Shown here piece by piece: positions 24,939-33,320 of a stretch of 64,000 nt of DNA; position 1 is the first letter of the stretch, and the number at the start of each line of letters is the position of its first letter. The stretch is from an uncultured Desulfovibrio sp. GTDB taxonomy: Bacteria > Desulfobacterota > Desulfovibrionia > Desulfovibrionales > Desulfovibrionaceae. The notes beneath the pieces were generated by a model, which saw only the letters and a program-made list of their open reading frames with translations, was not told the DNA's origin and did no database searches. Where the stretch lies: positions 186,001-250,000 of the forward strand of contig NZ_CABSIF010000006.1 of the NCBI RefSeq assembly GCF_902477725.1. Direction: 5' to 3'. The position numbers and the translations under genes were made by a program.

Positions 24939-25775
24939 ATGAGTGATTGCAATCATCAGTGCGGTTCCTGCGGTGAGCAGTGCAACGAGCGTAGCGAGGG
25001 GCAGGAGGCGCAGGTGGATTTTCGCGTCAAAACGCACCCCAAAAGCCGTGTTGGCAAGGTTATAGGCATTGTCAGCGGCAAGGGCGGCGTGGGCAAGTCG
25101 CTGGTCACATCCCTGCTGGCGGTAGCCCTTACCCGGCAGGGCAAACACTGCGCCATTCTGGATGCGGACATCACCGGCCCCTCCATCCCCCGCGTGTTTG
25201 GACTGACGGGCAAGGCCCATGTTGAGGGCGACGGCCTTGTGCCCGAGCGCAGCAAGGGTGGGGTGGACATCATGTCCATGAACCTGCTGCTGCCCGGCGA
25301 TTCCGATGCCGTGCTCTGGCGGGGACCCATCATTGCCGGCGCGGTCAAGCAGTTCTGGTCGGACGTGGTCTGGCGCGATGTGGACTACATGTTTGTGGAC
25401 ATGCCTCCAGGAACAGGCGATGTGCCGCTGACCGTGTTCCAGTCCCTGCCGGTGGACGGTATTGTGGTTGTGACCTCGCCGCAGGAACTGGTGAGCATGA
25501 TCGTGCAGAAAGCCATTGATATGGCGCGCCAGATGGATATTCCCATCCTTGGGCTGGTGGAGAACTACTCGTATTTCAAGTGCCCGGATAACAACAAGGA
25601 ATACAAAATATTTGGCGAGAGTCACATTGACGCCGTGGCCCAGCGTTACGGCCTGAAGGTGCTTGCCCGCCTGCCCATTGACCCTGCCCTAGCGCAAGCC
25701 TGTGACAAGGGCGCCATCGAGGATGTCGACCAGCACTTTATGGACGGTGCATTGGCCGTGATTTCACATATGTAG
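24939..25775 (+). CDS. Mrp/NBP35-type P-loop ATPase
   Basis: 278 residues. It carries and inserts FeS clusters in the family's known members. An N-terminal Cys cluster (C4, C8, C11, C15) resembles the NBP35 extension. The deviant Walker A is SGKGGVGKS near residue 50, followed by LDADITGPSIPR and DMPPGTGD. The usual CPxC near the C-terminus is present only as KCPDN, so the second cluster Cys appears to be missing. It starts behind GAGAGGAC. The shared palindromic promoter with the DUF5320 gene suggests joint regulation. Confidence 0.88.
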   Translation: MSDCNHQCGSCGEQCNERSEGQEAQVDFRVKTHPKSRVGKVIGIVSGKGGVGKSLVTSLLAVALTRQGKHCAILDADITGPSIPRVFGLTGKAHVEGDGLVPERSKGGVDIMSMNLLLPGDSDAVLWRGPIIAGAVKQFWSDVVWRDVDYMFVDMPPGTGDVPLTVFQSLPVDGIVVVTSPQELVSMIVQKAIDMARQMDIPILGLVENYSYFKCPDNNKEYKIFGESHIDAVAQRYGLKVLARLPIDPALAQACDKGAIEDVDQHFMDGALAVISHM

Positions 25776-25952
25776 GATCGCGTACAGCGTAGCGCCTGTG
25801 TGGCGTCTGTTGCGTATGGCCGCAGGGTGAGGGAGCCGTTGCACGGCTGGCCCCGCCTTGCGGCCATGCGCCTTTGCTGAATACGTAAAAAAGGGAGTAT
25901 CTTTACCTTTGCTGCCATGTGTGCCTATGCTTGCCCAAACCAAGGAGCAACC

Positions 25953-27386
25953 ATGCGTACATACCAACAATTCATCAACGGCAAATTGGTTTCCCCTACA
26001 GGCTTTGCAATGATTGAAGTGGAGAACCCCTCCACAGGCAAAATAATGGCCCAGACGCCCAACGGCGGGCGTGAGGACGGGCTGGCGGCGCTTGCAGCCG
26101 CGCACAGGGCACAGGATGCCTGGGCGGCGCTTCCGGCGGTGGCCCGCGCCGGATACCTTAAAAAAATGGCGGATCTTATCCGCAAGCACCGGCTGGAACT
26201 TGGCCGCATCCTCGCCGAGGAACAGGCCAAAACCCACCCCCTGGCCCAAGTAGAAATCGACCTCACCGCCGAGTATTTTGACTACTATGCCGGATGGGCG
26301 CGCATCTACGAGGGCGAGATCATCCAGAGCGACCGCCCGCGCGAAAACATACTACTGTACCGCAAGCCCATTGGCGTTGTGGTGGGCATCTGCCCGTGGA
26401 ACTTCCCCTTCTTTGTCATGGCGCGCAAGGTCGCCCCCTCGCTGCTGGTGGGCTGCACCACGGTTATCAAACCCAGCAGTATCGCCCCGGCCACGGTCAT
26501 GCATTTTGCCAGCCTGCTTACGGAACTGGATCTGCCCGCTGGCGTGGTAAACTTTGTCACGGGCGGCGGCAGCACCCTGGGTGAGGCCCTTTCTTCCAGC
26601 TCCATGACCGACATGGTCAGCCTGACAGGCAGCGTGGAGGCCGGACAGCGCATCATTGCCGCTGGCGCGCAGAACATCATCAAGGTTTCGCTGGAACTGG
26701 GCGGCAAAGCCCCGGCCATTGTCTGCGCCGATGCGGATATGGATCTGGCGGTCAAGGCCGTTACGGCCTCGCGCACGGTCTTCAGCGGGCAGGTGTGCAA
26801 CTGCGCGGAACGCCTCTATGTGCACGAAAGCGTGGCCGACATGTTCGCCGAAAAACTGGCGGCTGCCTTTGCCGCCGTGCGGCTGGGCAATCCTTTTGAC
26901 GATCCGGCACCTGACATGTGCAGCCAGATCAGCGCCGAGCATCTTGAAAAGATCAGCGGCATGGTCAAGCGCGCGGAAGCGGACGGCGCGGAAGCCGTTG
27001 TCGGCGGCGCGCCCGCAGACCGCGATTCCGGCTACTTCTATACGCCCACCTTGCTGCGCAACTGCCGCCAGGACATGGAAATCGTGCGTAACGAAGTGTT
27101 TGGCCCTGTGCTGCCCATGATGACCTTCCATGATCTGGATGAAGCCCTGGCCCTTGCCAACGACTGCGACTACGGCCTGACGTCCTCCATCTACACCACC
27201 AACGTATCCACGGCCATGGAAGCGGTGAACCGCCTGAAGTTTGGCGAGACCTACGTGAACCGCGAAAACTTCGAGGCCATGCAGGGCTTCCACGCCGGCT
27301 GGCGCAAGTCGGGCATTGGCGGCGCGGACGGCAAGCACGGCCTCATGGAATACCTCCAGACCCATGTGGCCTATATTCAATATTAG
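25953..27386 (+). CDS. Aldehyde dehydrogenase (AldA-like)
   Basis: 477 residues of NAD(P)-dependent aldehyde dehydrogenase. Visible are PWNFPFFVMARKVAPSL near residue 150, the catalytic Glu in LELGGKAPAIV near residue 250 and the catalytic Cys in FSGQVCNCAERLY near residue 285. The overall look is of the lactaldehyde/glycolaldehyde dehydrogenase (AldA) group. The start at 25953 follows AAGGAG; the open frame to 25917 is not supported. It is monocistronic with a strong terminator at 27412-27442. Confidence 0.88.
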   Translation: MRTYQQFINGKLVSPTGFAMIEVENPSTGKIMAQTPNGGREDGLAALAAAHRAQDAWAALPAVARAGYLKKMADLIRKHRLELGRILAEEQAKTHPLAQVEIDLTAEYFDYYAGWARIYEGEIIQSDRPRENILLYRKPIGVVVGICPWNFPFFVMARKVAPSLLVGCTTVIKPSSIAPATVMHFASLLTELDLPAGVVNFVTGGGSTLGEALSSSSMTDMVSLTGSVEAGQRIIAAGAQNIIKVSLELGGKAPAIVCADADMDLAVKAVTASRTVFSGQVCNCAERLYVHESVADMFAEKLAAAFAAVRLGNPFDDPAPDMCSQISAEHLEKISGMVKRAEADGAEAVVGGAPADRDSGYFYTPTLLRNCRQDMEIVRNEVFGPVLPMMTFHDLDEALALANDCDYGLTSSIYTTNVSTAMEAVNRLKFGETYVNRENFEAMQGFHAGWRKSGIGGADGKHGLMEYLQTHVAYIQY

Positions 27387-27411
27387 CGGGTAATTGCAGA
27401 CATGCTAAAAC

Positions 27412-27442
27412 AGACGAGGCCCCTCAGTGAGGGGCCTCGTCT
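27412..27442. terminator. Bidirectional terminator between aldehyde dehydrogenase and cupin genes
   Basis: A perfect 13-bp stem: AGACGAGGCCCCT (27412-27424) with AGGGGCCTCGTCT (27430-27442) and a 5-nt loop, followed by ATTTC on the plus strand. It lies between two convergent genes. Confidence 0.8.
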
Positions 27443-27465
27443 ATTTCATATCAGGGGCGGCTTGC

Positions 27466-27813
27466 TTACTTGGTAAACAGAATCAGCGCCACCATCTTGA
27501 GATCCGTGGAGCCGGTATTGAGCAGGGCGTGGCTTTCACCATCGTTGCACACGGTCACGTCGCCGGCTTTGACGGGGGCTTCAACGCCGTTGTCGTTGTA
27601 CATGCCTTCGCCTTCAAGGATATAGTATATCTCGATTTCGCCGTTGTGCTTGTGGTTGCCCACGGCACAGCCGGGCTTGAGAGTGCCGATGTTGAAGAGG
27701 CGGCCTTTGCCAGCCAGCCCGTTCTCATTGACTATCTTGGTAAAGTGGATGGCGCCCGGCCCGCCAAAAAGTTCCTTTTCAAAGCATTCCAGAGCATCAG
27801 CGCGGTTGATCAT
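27466..27813 (-). CDS. Small cupin-domain protein
   Basis: 115 residues, a single cupin barrel. Motif 1 is GNHKHNGEIEIYYILEGEG (two His and a Glu as metal ligands) near residues 52-70, and motif 2 is VKAGDVTVCNDGESHALLN. The ATG at 27813 follows AGGAGA; the longer frame to 27888 lacks support. Reaction unknown. It is transcribed toward the aldehyde dehydrogenase gene. Confidence 0.8.
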   Translation of the reverse strand: MINRADALECFEKELFGGPGAIHFTKIVNENGLAGKGRLFNIGTLKPGCAVGNHKHNGEIEIYYILEGEGMYNDNGVEAPVKAGDVTVCNDGESHALLNTGSTDLKMVALILFTK

Positions 27814-27897
27814 GGTGTTCTCCTGTGGTTCGGGCGCGGATGCGCCGGTTAAAACTGGGCTGCAAGAGCGTGTTTCCTTGTTTTGCAAGGTCCGCCC

Positions 27898-27926
27898 GCA
27901 ATGCCCGCGTGATAACCGGGCATTGC
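27898..27926 (-). terminator. Hairpin after the mechanosensitive channel gene
   Basis: GCAATGCCCG (27898-27907) and CGGGCATTGC (27917-27926) form a perfect 10-bp stem about 30 bases past the stop codon. No T-run follows on the minus strand, so termination is only likely. Confidence 0.4.
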
Positions 27927-27953
27927 TGCGGCGATCATTCGCGCGGTAGGCGC

Positions 27954-30761
27954 TTAGTTGGTGTTCTCGTCATCGTCCCCGTCATCGGGGGCTGCGGCTG
28001 GCGCATTTTTGGCGTCCGGCTTGCCCTTGGCACCGGCAGGTAGCACCTTGCGCGGACGGCGCGGCGCGCGTCTTTTGCTTGCGCGCGTCTTTGTCGGCGG
28101 TTGAAGCGCCCTTGTGCGCGGCGGCAGTTCCTTGATGTTCACATCAAGCTGCGGGAAGGCGATTTCAATGCTCTGTTCGCGGAATTCGCGTTCGATTTCC
28201 ACGCGGATGTCCGAAGCTGTGGAAACAGATACGTCATAATCCCGCACCCAGAACTTCAGGCTGAAATCAAGTGTGCTGGCCCCAAAATCCGCAAAGGCCA
28301 CGCTCGGCGGGGGATATTTGAGCACGTTGCTGTTGGCGTTGGCCGTGGCCAGCAGGATTTTCATCACCGCATTGGCATCGGAGCCATAGGCCACGCCGAC
28401 CTTGATTTCCCTGCGCACGGTGCGGCTGTTGCGCGTCCAGTTGATAAGGCGGCTGGCCACAAATTCCGAGTTGGGGACAATGATCAGGGCATTGTCAAAG
28501 GTTTCCACCATGGTAGCGCGCACGCTGATTTTGCGCACGCGGCCCTGAGTGCCGCCCACTTCCACCACATCGCCCGCCTGGAGGGTGCGGCTGAAGATCA
28601 GTATCAGACCCGACAGGAAGTTATTGACGATGGTCTGCATGCCGAAACCGATACCGACAGAAAGACCACCGGCTACCATGGCAAGGTTGCTCAGTTCCAT
28701 GCCTACGGCGCGCAGGGCGAACAGGCCGAAGCAGCACCACAGCGCATAGGTAAAGGCCGTCTGCATGGGAGGAATGAGCGTGGCGTCGATAGCCAGCCCC
28801 TGTTTGGGCAGTCGCGCCAGAAAGCGCGAACCCATGGCAACGGCCGTGCGCGTGAGGTAGAACATGGTGATGATAAGCAACAGGTGCACAACATTGAACT
28901 GCGTTGCGCCCACATTGACGCCGCGCAGAACATAATGCTGGAGCAGGTACATGCCGCCGGGCAATGTGCCAACCCACTGCGAAACCCCCACAAAGGCCGC
29001 AACCAGCACCACAGGGGCGGAGAGCGCCACGGCAAGGTGAGCAAGGGCTGCGCGTACGCCTTCCTGAGGCAGCTTGTCGTTGAGGCTGCTGACAAGAGAC
29101 ATGCCGCCCATGCAGAGTTGCAGGGCCAGCGAGCAGGAAACAAAGAGCAGGTACAGCACCATGCTGTAGATGTGCAGCCCGGCCAGGGTCAGCACAAGGC
29201 ATATCCACAGCACAATGGGTTCGCATTCAAGCACGCTGGTTTCCACATGCATGGGGCCAAGATCAAGCTTGGGCCTGAGGTGCTGCCGCACGATGGAAAT
29301 GATGACGATGCACAGCCAGATAACCAGCACCAGAGGCTTGGTCAGCGGCAGATAAAGCAGTACGTATGAACACAGCGTTGGCTGGATAAGTATCCAGAAG
29401 GGCGGCTTTTGGCGCGGCACCTCGGGGTATTTCAGCAGGCGCAGGTCCCATGCCAGATGTATCTGGGCCACAATGAGGCACAAGTTGCCCAGGGCCAGAA
29501 ACAGTCGGAAGAACTCGCCGGATGCGGACATGGAACTGCCAAGAAATGCCAGCCCCACGCACAGCCAGGGCAGACTGACGCGGAAAACATGCCGCAGGGT
29601 GCTGTTTTCGTCCTTGTCCTGCGCGGCCCAGCGGCGGTACAGCAACACGGTGAGCACGCCGGTAAGCAGCAGGCCGAGGATAAAGCGCAGCACCGCCGTG
29701 CCCCAGCGCTCAAGCGTGACAGGAACTTCCACAGGCAGACGCAGGATCATGCCCTGAACGGAATAGTGCATCTGCCGCCCAAAGGCGGCCCATGCATCGG
29801 GGCTGAGCCAGGGCACCGGGCTTTGCAGATAATAGTTCTTCCATAGCAGGGGGATCTGGGCGTTGATCTCTTCCTGCATTTTTTCCAGCCGTTTGATAAG
29901 CGCCAGAGCAGGGGCAAGGGCCGAGTCGTACTGCGCCAGCACGGCTGTAAGGCGCAGCCGGGTGAGCGCCAACGTTTTGCCGTATTCCTGCATTTCAGGG
30001 CTAAGACTGCCATCGTGCAGGTCTTCAGGCATGCTGTCGGCCAGATAGCCCACGCGTTCCAGCAGGGCCTGGGCTTCGGTGCGCGCAGCCAGCACAGGGT
30101 CAAGCACCTTGCGCAGATCAAGCACCGTGGCCGTGATGCGACGGCTGACAGCTTCAACAGGGTTGGGCCAGTTTTTATACGTATTGAGCAGCACCAGCAG
30201 GCGCCGCGCTTCTTCCATAAAGGGCTGAACCTTCTGGCTCAGATTGGTTGACCGCTGGGCAAAGGTATCACCCATGGCCGTGGCCTTCTGGGTGATTTCA
30301 TCGAGCATGGCCTTTTGCCCGCTCCAGACCATTTCCCAGGGATCGCGCAGGGGCAGGGTGGCGATGGCGGGTTCTTCGTTGGTGTCAACCTTGCCCTCAG
30401 CCTTGTCGCCAGCCTTTGGGTCGGCTTTTGCGTCGGCCTTGGCATCGGCTTTTGCGTCAGCCTTGGCGTCTGCTTTTGCATCAGCTTTTGCATCGGTTTT
30501 GGCGTCAGTCTTGGCGGCGGGCTTGTCGGCCTTGTCAGGTTTGTCTGCTTTGTCTGCTTTGTCTGCTTTGTCAGCCTTGTCGCCCTTGGGGGCGTCCTGT
30601 TTGGCGGCATCGGGTTTGGCAGTATCAGGCTTGGCAGTGTCTGCCTTGGGGGAATCCTGTTTGGCGGCGGGGGTCGGTTCCGCCGCAAATACGGCGGGAG
30701 AGGCCAGGGCACAGCACAGGGTCAATAAAAGGGCGGTTATCAGCAATTTGGGTGCGTGCAT
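27954..30761 (-). CDS. Large MscS-family mechanosensitive channel with Lys/Asp/Ala repeats
   Basis: 935 residues. A signal peptide (1-27) is followed by a low-complexity segment at about residues 34-120 made of KxD/DAK repeats, then a helical periplasmic domain (about 135-330), about ten membrane helices (about 335-690) and the MscS core. The pore helix region is GLSVGIGFGMQTIVNNFLSG, and the beta domain has GDVVEVGGTQGRVRKI and VPNSEF. A basic, then Asp-rich tail follows (ending DDGDDDENTN). This is the MscK/YbdG-like large class, which releases solutes under osmotic stress. Monocistronic. Confidence 0.88.
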   Translation of the reverse strand: MHAPKLLITALLLTLCCALASPAVFAAEPTPAAKQDSPKADTAKPDTAKPDAAKQDAPKGDKADKADKADKADKPDKADKPAAKTDAKTDAKADAKADAKADAKADAKADAKADPKAGDKAEGKVDTNEEPAIATLPLRDPWEMVWSGQKAMLDEITQKATAMGDTFAQRSTNLSQKVQPFMEEARRLLVLLNTYKNWPNPVEAVSRRITATVLDLRKVLDPVLAARTEAQALLERVGYLADSMPEDLHDGSLSPEMQEYGKTLALTRLRLTAVLAQYDSALAPALALIKRLEKMQEEINAQIPLLWKNYYLQSPVPWLSPDAWAAFGRQMHYSVQGMILRLPVEVPVTLERWGTAVLRFILGLLLTGVLTVLLYRRWAAQDKDENSTLRHVFRVSLPWLCVGLAFLGSSMSASGEFFRLFLALGNLCLIVAQIHLAWDLRLLKYPEVPRQKPPFWILIQPTLCSYVLLYLPLTKPLVLVIWLCIVIISIVRQHLRPKLDLGPMHVETSVLECEPIVLWICLVLTLAGLHIYSMVLYLLFVSCSLALQLCMGGMSLVSSLNDKLPQEGVRAALAHLAVALSAPVVLVAAFVGVSQWVGTLPGGMYLLQHYVLRGVNVGATQFNVVHLLLIITMFYLTRTAVAMGSRFLARLPKQGLAIDATLIPPMQTAFTYALWCCFGLFALRAVGMELSNLAMVAGGLSVGIGFGMQTIVNNFLSGLILIFSRTLQAGDVVEVGGTQGRVRKISVRATMVETFDNALIIVPNSEFVASRLINWTRNSRTVRREIKVGVAYGSDANAVMKILLATANANSNVLKYPPPSVAFADFGASTLDFSLKFWVRDYDVSVSTASDIRVEIEREFREQSIEIAFPQLDVNIKELPPRTRALQPPTKTRASKRRAPRRPRKVLPAGAKGKPDAKNAPAAAPDDGDDDENTN
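30402..30662. repeat. Tandem codon repeats in the channel gene
   Basis: Short in-frame repeats (6-12 bp units such as GCATCGGCTTTT and TTTGTCTGC variants) encode the KAD and DAKA runs in residues 34-120 of the MscS-type protein. They also create long spurious frames on the other strand. Copy number may vary between strains. Confidence 0.75.
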
Positions 30762-30880
30762 GGAATCCTCAGATTACAGTCGGTTGTCCCTGAAGGTGGA
30801 TGCCCTTCCATACGTCAAGAAAGGCCGTTTGAAAAGGCCGCGGTCTTTACAAGGTGCCGGACGGGCGGCATAGTCCGGGC

Positions 30881-31927
30881 ATGGAAAACGGCATCAATAT
30901 CCCGCCTGCCGGGCTGGAAAACAGCCCTGTCGCCGCCCCGGCTTCATTGCCCGTGGCCTTGTTGCAGCAAGAGGATTACCATGATCCCGGCTTGGGCAGG
31001 GCTGTGGGCGGCGTCATGGACGCTGCCCGCCTGACGGAGCTTTGCCCCTTGCGCCCCGGTGCGCGCGTACTGGTAAAGCCCAACCTTTTGCTGGCAAAAC
31101 CCCTGGCTTGCGCTTCGCCGCAGGTTGTGGCCGCCGTATGCGCCTGGCTTATGGATCACGGGGCGCGAGTGCGTGTGGCGGATTCGCCGGGTTTTGGGCG
31201 TGCGGCCTCCGTGGCCCGGGCTGTGGGGCTTGAGGCGGCTTTGCGCCCTCTGGGCCTTGAAGTTGAAGAGATCGGCCCTGCGGAGCCGGTGCCTCTGCCC
31301 CTCGAGGGAGAAGCGGCGCAAAAGGCTGGTTTGCAGGCGGGCGGATCGCGCTTTCATGTGGCGCGTCTGGCGCTTGAGAGCGATTTTATTGTGTCGGTTC
31401 CCCGGGTCAAGGCCCATGCGCAGATGCTGGTGACGCTCTCCGTCAAAAACTGTTTTGGTTGCGTGCGCGGCCTGCACAAGGCTTTTGCCCACGCCCGCGA
31501 GGGGCGCGACCCCCTGTTTTTTGCCGACTGCCTTGCCGCGCTATGGGCGGCCTTGCCCCCTGTTGCCGCAGTTGCGGACGGCGTTACGGCCATGCACGTT
31601 ACAGGGCCGAGCAACGGCAGCCCTTATGCACTGGGCGTGGTCGGGGCCAGCGCCTCAGCCGTGGCGCTGGACGAAGCGCTGTATGCCGTATTGGGCCTTG
31701 CGCCGCAGGATGTGCCTCTGGGTGCGGCCTTGTGCCGCCGCCAGGCCTGGGGCAGCGCCCCGGCAGAAGGGCATGACGGCATTCGGGCTGTCTTTCCCCT
31801 GCGAAGTCCCGGGGATTTTTCATCCGAAGGATTTCAGTTGCCAGCGGAGCTTTCGCACACGTCCTTTCATCCTGCCCGCTTTGTACACAGTTGTTTTCGC
31901 CGCATTGTTGCGGCGTTCAGAAAATAG
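30881..31927 (+). CDS. DUF362 family protein
   Basis: 348 residues. DUF362 features include VLVKPNLLLAKP near residue 63, VSVPRVKAHAQMLVTLSVKN near residues 185-204 and GCVRGLHKAFAH. No 4Fe-4S ferredoxin motif, common in longer DUF362 proteins, is present. The start is either ATG 30881 or GTG 30854; neither has a strong ribosome site. It sits 17 bases before thiE and may be co-transcribed. Molecular function unknown. Confidence 0.7.
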   Translation: MENGINIPPAGLENSPVAAPASLPVALLQQEDYHDPGLGRAVGGVMDAARLTELCPLRPGARVLVKPNLLLAKPLACASPQVVAAVCAWLMDHGARVRVADSPGFGRAASVARAVGLEAALRPLGLEVEEIGPAEPVPLPLEGEAAQKAGLQAGGSRFHVARLALESDFIVSVPRVKAHAQMLVTLSVKNCFGCVRGLHKAFAHAREGRDPLFFADCLAALWAALPPVAAVADGVTAMHVTGPSNGSPYALGVVGASASAVALDEALYAVLGLAPQDVPLGAALCRRQAWGSAPAEGHDGIRAVFPLRSPGDFSSEGFQLPAELSHTSFHPARFVHSCFRRIVAAFRK

Positions 31928-31944
31928 CCGCCAAGGAGCCTCAT

Positions 31945-32592
31945 ATGCCCAGAATCCTGCCTGGAGAAACGGATATTTATGCCATCACGGATGCCGGTCT
32001 TTCACTGGGAAGGCCGCTTGAAGAAGTTGTTTCCGCCCTTATGGGGGCGGGTGTGCGCATTTTGCAATATCGCGAAAAAAAGCTGAAATCCGGTGCCATG
32101 CTGGAGGAATGCCGCCTGTTGCGGCGGCTGACCAAGGAGGCCGGAGCCTGCTTTATCGTCAACGACCACGTGGATATCGCCATGCTGGTGCAGGCCGACG
32201 GCGTGCATGTGGGGCAGGAGGATTTGCCTGTCCCCGACGTGCGCAGCCTTGTGGGGCCGGAAATGATCGTCGGCCTTTCCACCCATCTGCCGGAACAGGC
32301 CCGGGAAGCCCGCAGCCTTGGCGCGGACTACATCGGCGTGGGGCCGATCTTTGCCACCAACACCAAGGAAGACGTGGTTGATCCCGTTGGGTACGAGTAT
32401 CTGGACTGGGTTGCCCGCAATGGGGATTTGCCCTTTGTGGCCATTGGCGGCATCAAGCGGCATAACATTGCGGAAGTCGCGCGACACGGTGCGCGCTGCT
32501 GCTCGCTTGTGAGCGAACTGGTCGGCGCGCCCGACATACGCACCAGAGTGGAAGATGTGCGCAAGGCCATGCGTGAAGGCATGGTGGGGTAG
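31945..32592 (+). CDS. thiE: Thiamine-phosphate synthase
   Basis: Joins HMP-pyrophosphate and thiazole phosphate to give thiamine phosphate. 215 residues with ILQYREK near residue 39, the catalytic/phosphate loops NDHVDIA and GVHVGQEDLP, GVGPIFATNTK near residue 134 and AIGGI near residue 167. The ATG at 31945 follows AAGGAG. No other thi genes or TPP riboswitch are adjacent. Its TAG stop codon forms the first three bases of the palindromic element at 32590. Confidence 0.88.
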   Translation: MPRILPGETDIYAITDAGLSLGRPLEEVVSALMGAGVRILQYREKKLKSGAMLEECRLLRRLTKEAGACFIVNDHVDIAMLVQADGVHVGQEDLPVPDVRSLVGPEMIVGLSTHLPEQAREARSLGADYIGVGPIFATNTKEDVVDPVGYEYLDWVARNGDLPFVAIGGIKRHNIAEVARHGARCCSLVSELVGAPDIRTRVEDVRKAMREGMVG

Positions 32593-32788
32593 GGCCTGTT
32601 TCTAAATAATTCTTTTGGCCGATCACTGCGTCATCCAGCATTTTTTACTCCAGTCATGGACAAAAAGCGCTGCTGTCTTTATCCGTAGCTTCCTGCGTCG
32701 CAACGGCTAAAGCGAGTCCACTCCTGTCGTAAAAAACACTGTTTTCCTTGTCCTCGGCGCAAAATCTTTTATTTAGAAACAGCCCCTA
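32590..32788. repeat. Palindromic intergenic element, copy 2, with terminal inverted repeats
   Basis: 199 bp bounded by 20-bp inverted ends: TAGGGCCTGTTTCTAAATAA (32590-32609) and its complement at 32769-32788, with one mismatch. Complementarity continues imperfectly inward for about 60 bases on each side, so the whole element can fold as one long hairpin. The central 70 bp matches copy 1 near 6772-6840, and part of the right arm (CCTTGTC then GCGCAAAAT) also resembles copy 1. No transposase frame; MITE-like. Confidence 0.8.
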
Positions 32789-32800
32789 GATGTAATGTTC

Positions 32801-32889
32801 CAACACGTTGTTCACCCTCCCTAAATCGGTAAAGCTGGAGTTACCAGACAACAACAAACCGAGTGAAGGGAAGGGTGAGCAACGTGTTG
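32801..32889. repeat. 22-bp inverted repeat with structured loop
   Basis: CAACACGTTGTTCACCCTCCCT (32801-32822) is complementary to 32867-32889 with one wobble and one bulge. The 44-base loop contains further complementary pairs (TCGGT with ACCGA; GGTAA with TTACC). It lies 12 bases after the palindromic element. No protein can be assigned; it could be an IS end remnant or a structured RNA. Confidence 0.6.
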
Positions 32890-32917
32890 ACACTCTACAC
32901 CTGGAGCGGGCCAGCCC

Positions 32918-32956
32918 CAAAAAAAGTGGCGGCACACGCTGTTGCGTATGCCGCCA
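32918..32956 (-). terminator. Terminator of the helical-protein pair
   Basis: On the minus strand TGGCGGCA pairs with TGCCGCCA and is followed by CTTTTTTTGG. It lies about 25 bases past the stop codon of the gene at 32982. Confidence 0.85.
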
Positions 32957-32981
32957 TCTATGATTCAGAACGCATGGTGTG

Positions 32982-33305
32982 CTATTGCAGCGCCTGGCCC
33001 ACTGCCCTGTGGTAGCCGCGCATGCGGCGACTTTCGAGGCGTGAGCGTTGCAGCTGCGACCTGATTTCGCTGTGCGCCCTGGTGGCAAGTTCCGTCAGTT
33101 GATCCTGCACACGGGCCAGTTCAATCAGGTGAGTTTTGTACTGGTCGGCCTGGCTGTCTTCCAGCATGTGCCAAGCCATGCTGGTCACTTCGCCCCGCCT
33201 TTCGGCAAGCTCGACCGCCCTGTCGTATGCGCCGTCCTCCAGTGCCGCCATTTCCAGGCGGGCAAGGTTCAGCGCTTCATCAAGAAGGCATACTCCCTGA
33301 TTCAT
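32982..33305 (-). CDS. Small helical protein, possibly a flagellar export chaperone
   Basis: 107 residues, predicted all-helical and charged (LLDEALNLARLEMAALEDG, then QSQ- and RSR-type heptads in the second half), with no signal peptide. Size and composition recall FlgN/FliT-type chaperones, but no diagnostic motif was seen. It starts behind AGGAGC, 15 bases after the 33321-33926 gene, so the two share the sigma-54 promoter at 33988. The flagellar link rests on that promoter. Confidence 0.55.
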   Translation of the reverse strand: MNQGVCLLDEALNLARLEMAALEDGAYDRAVELAERRGEVTSMAWHMLEDSQADQYKTHLIELARVQDQLTELATRAHSEIRSQLQRSRLESRRMRGYHRAVGQALQ

Positions 33306-33320
33306 GCAAGCTCCTGAGGC

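Noticed and set aside
28101..29369. 422-residue frame antisense to the MscS-type channel
   Set aside because: His/Gln-rich shadow of a membrane protein with no start signal.
30402..30662. Possible CRISPR or minisatellite
   Set aside because: Units are in-frame 6-12 bp codon repeats without spacers; they encode protein sequence.
30244..30873. Frame with LSAL repeats opposite the channel gene
   Set aside because: Product of the KAD/DAKA codon repeats read on the wrong strand.
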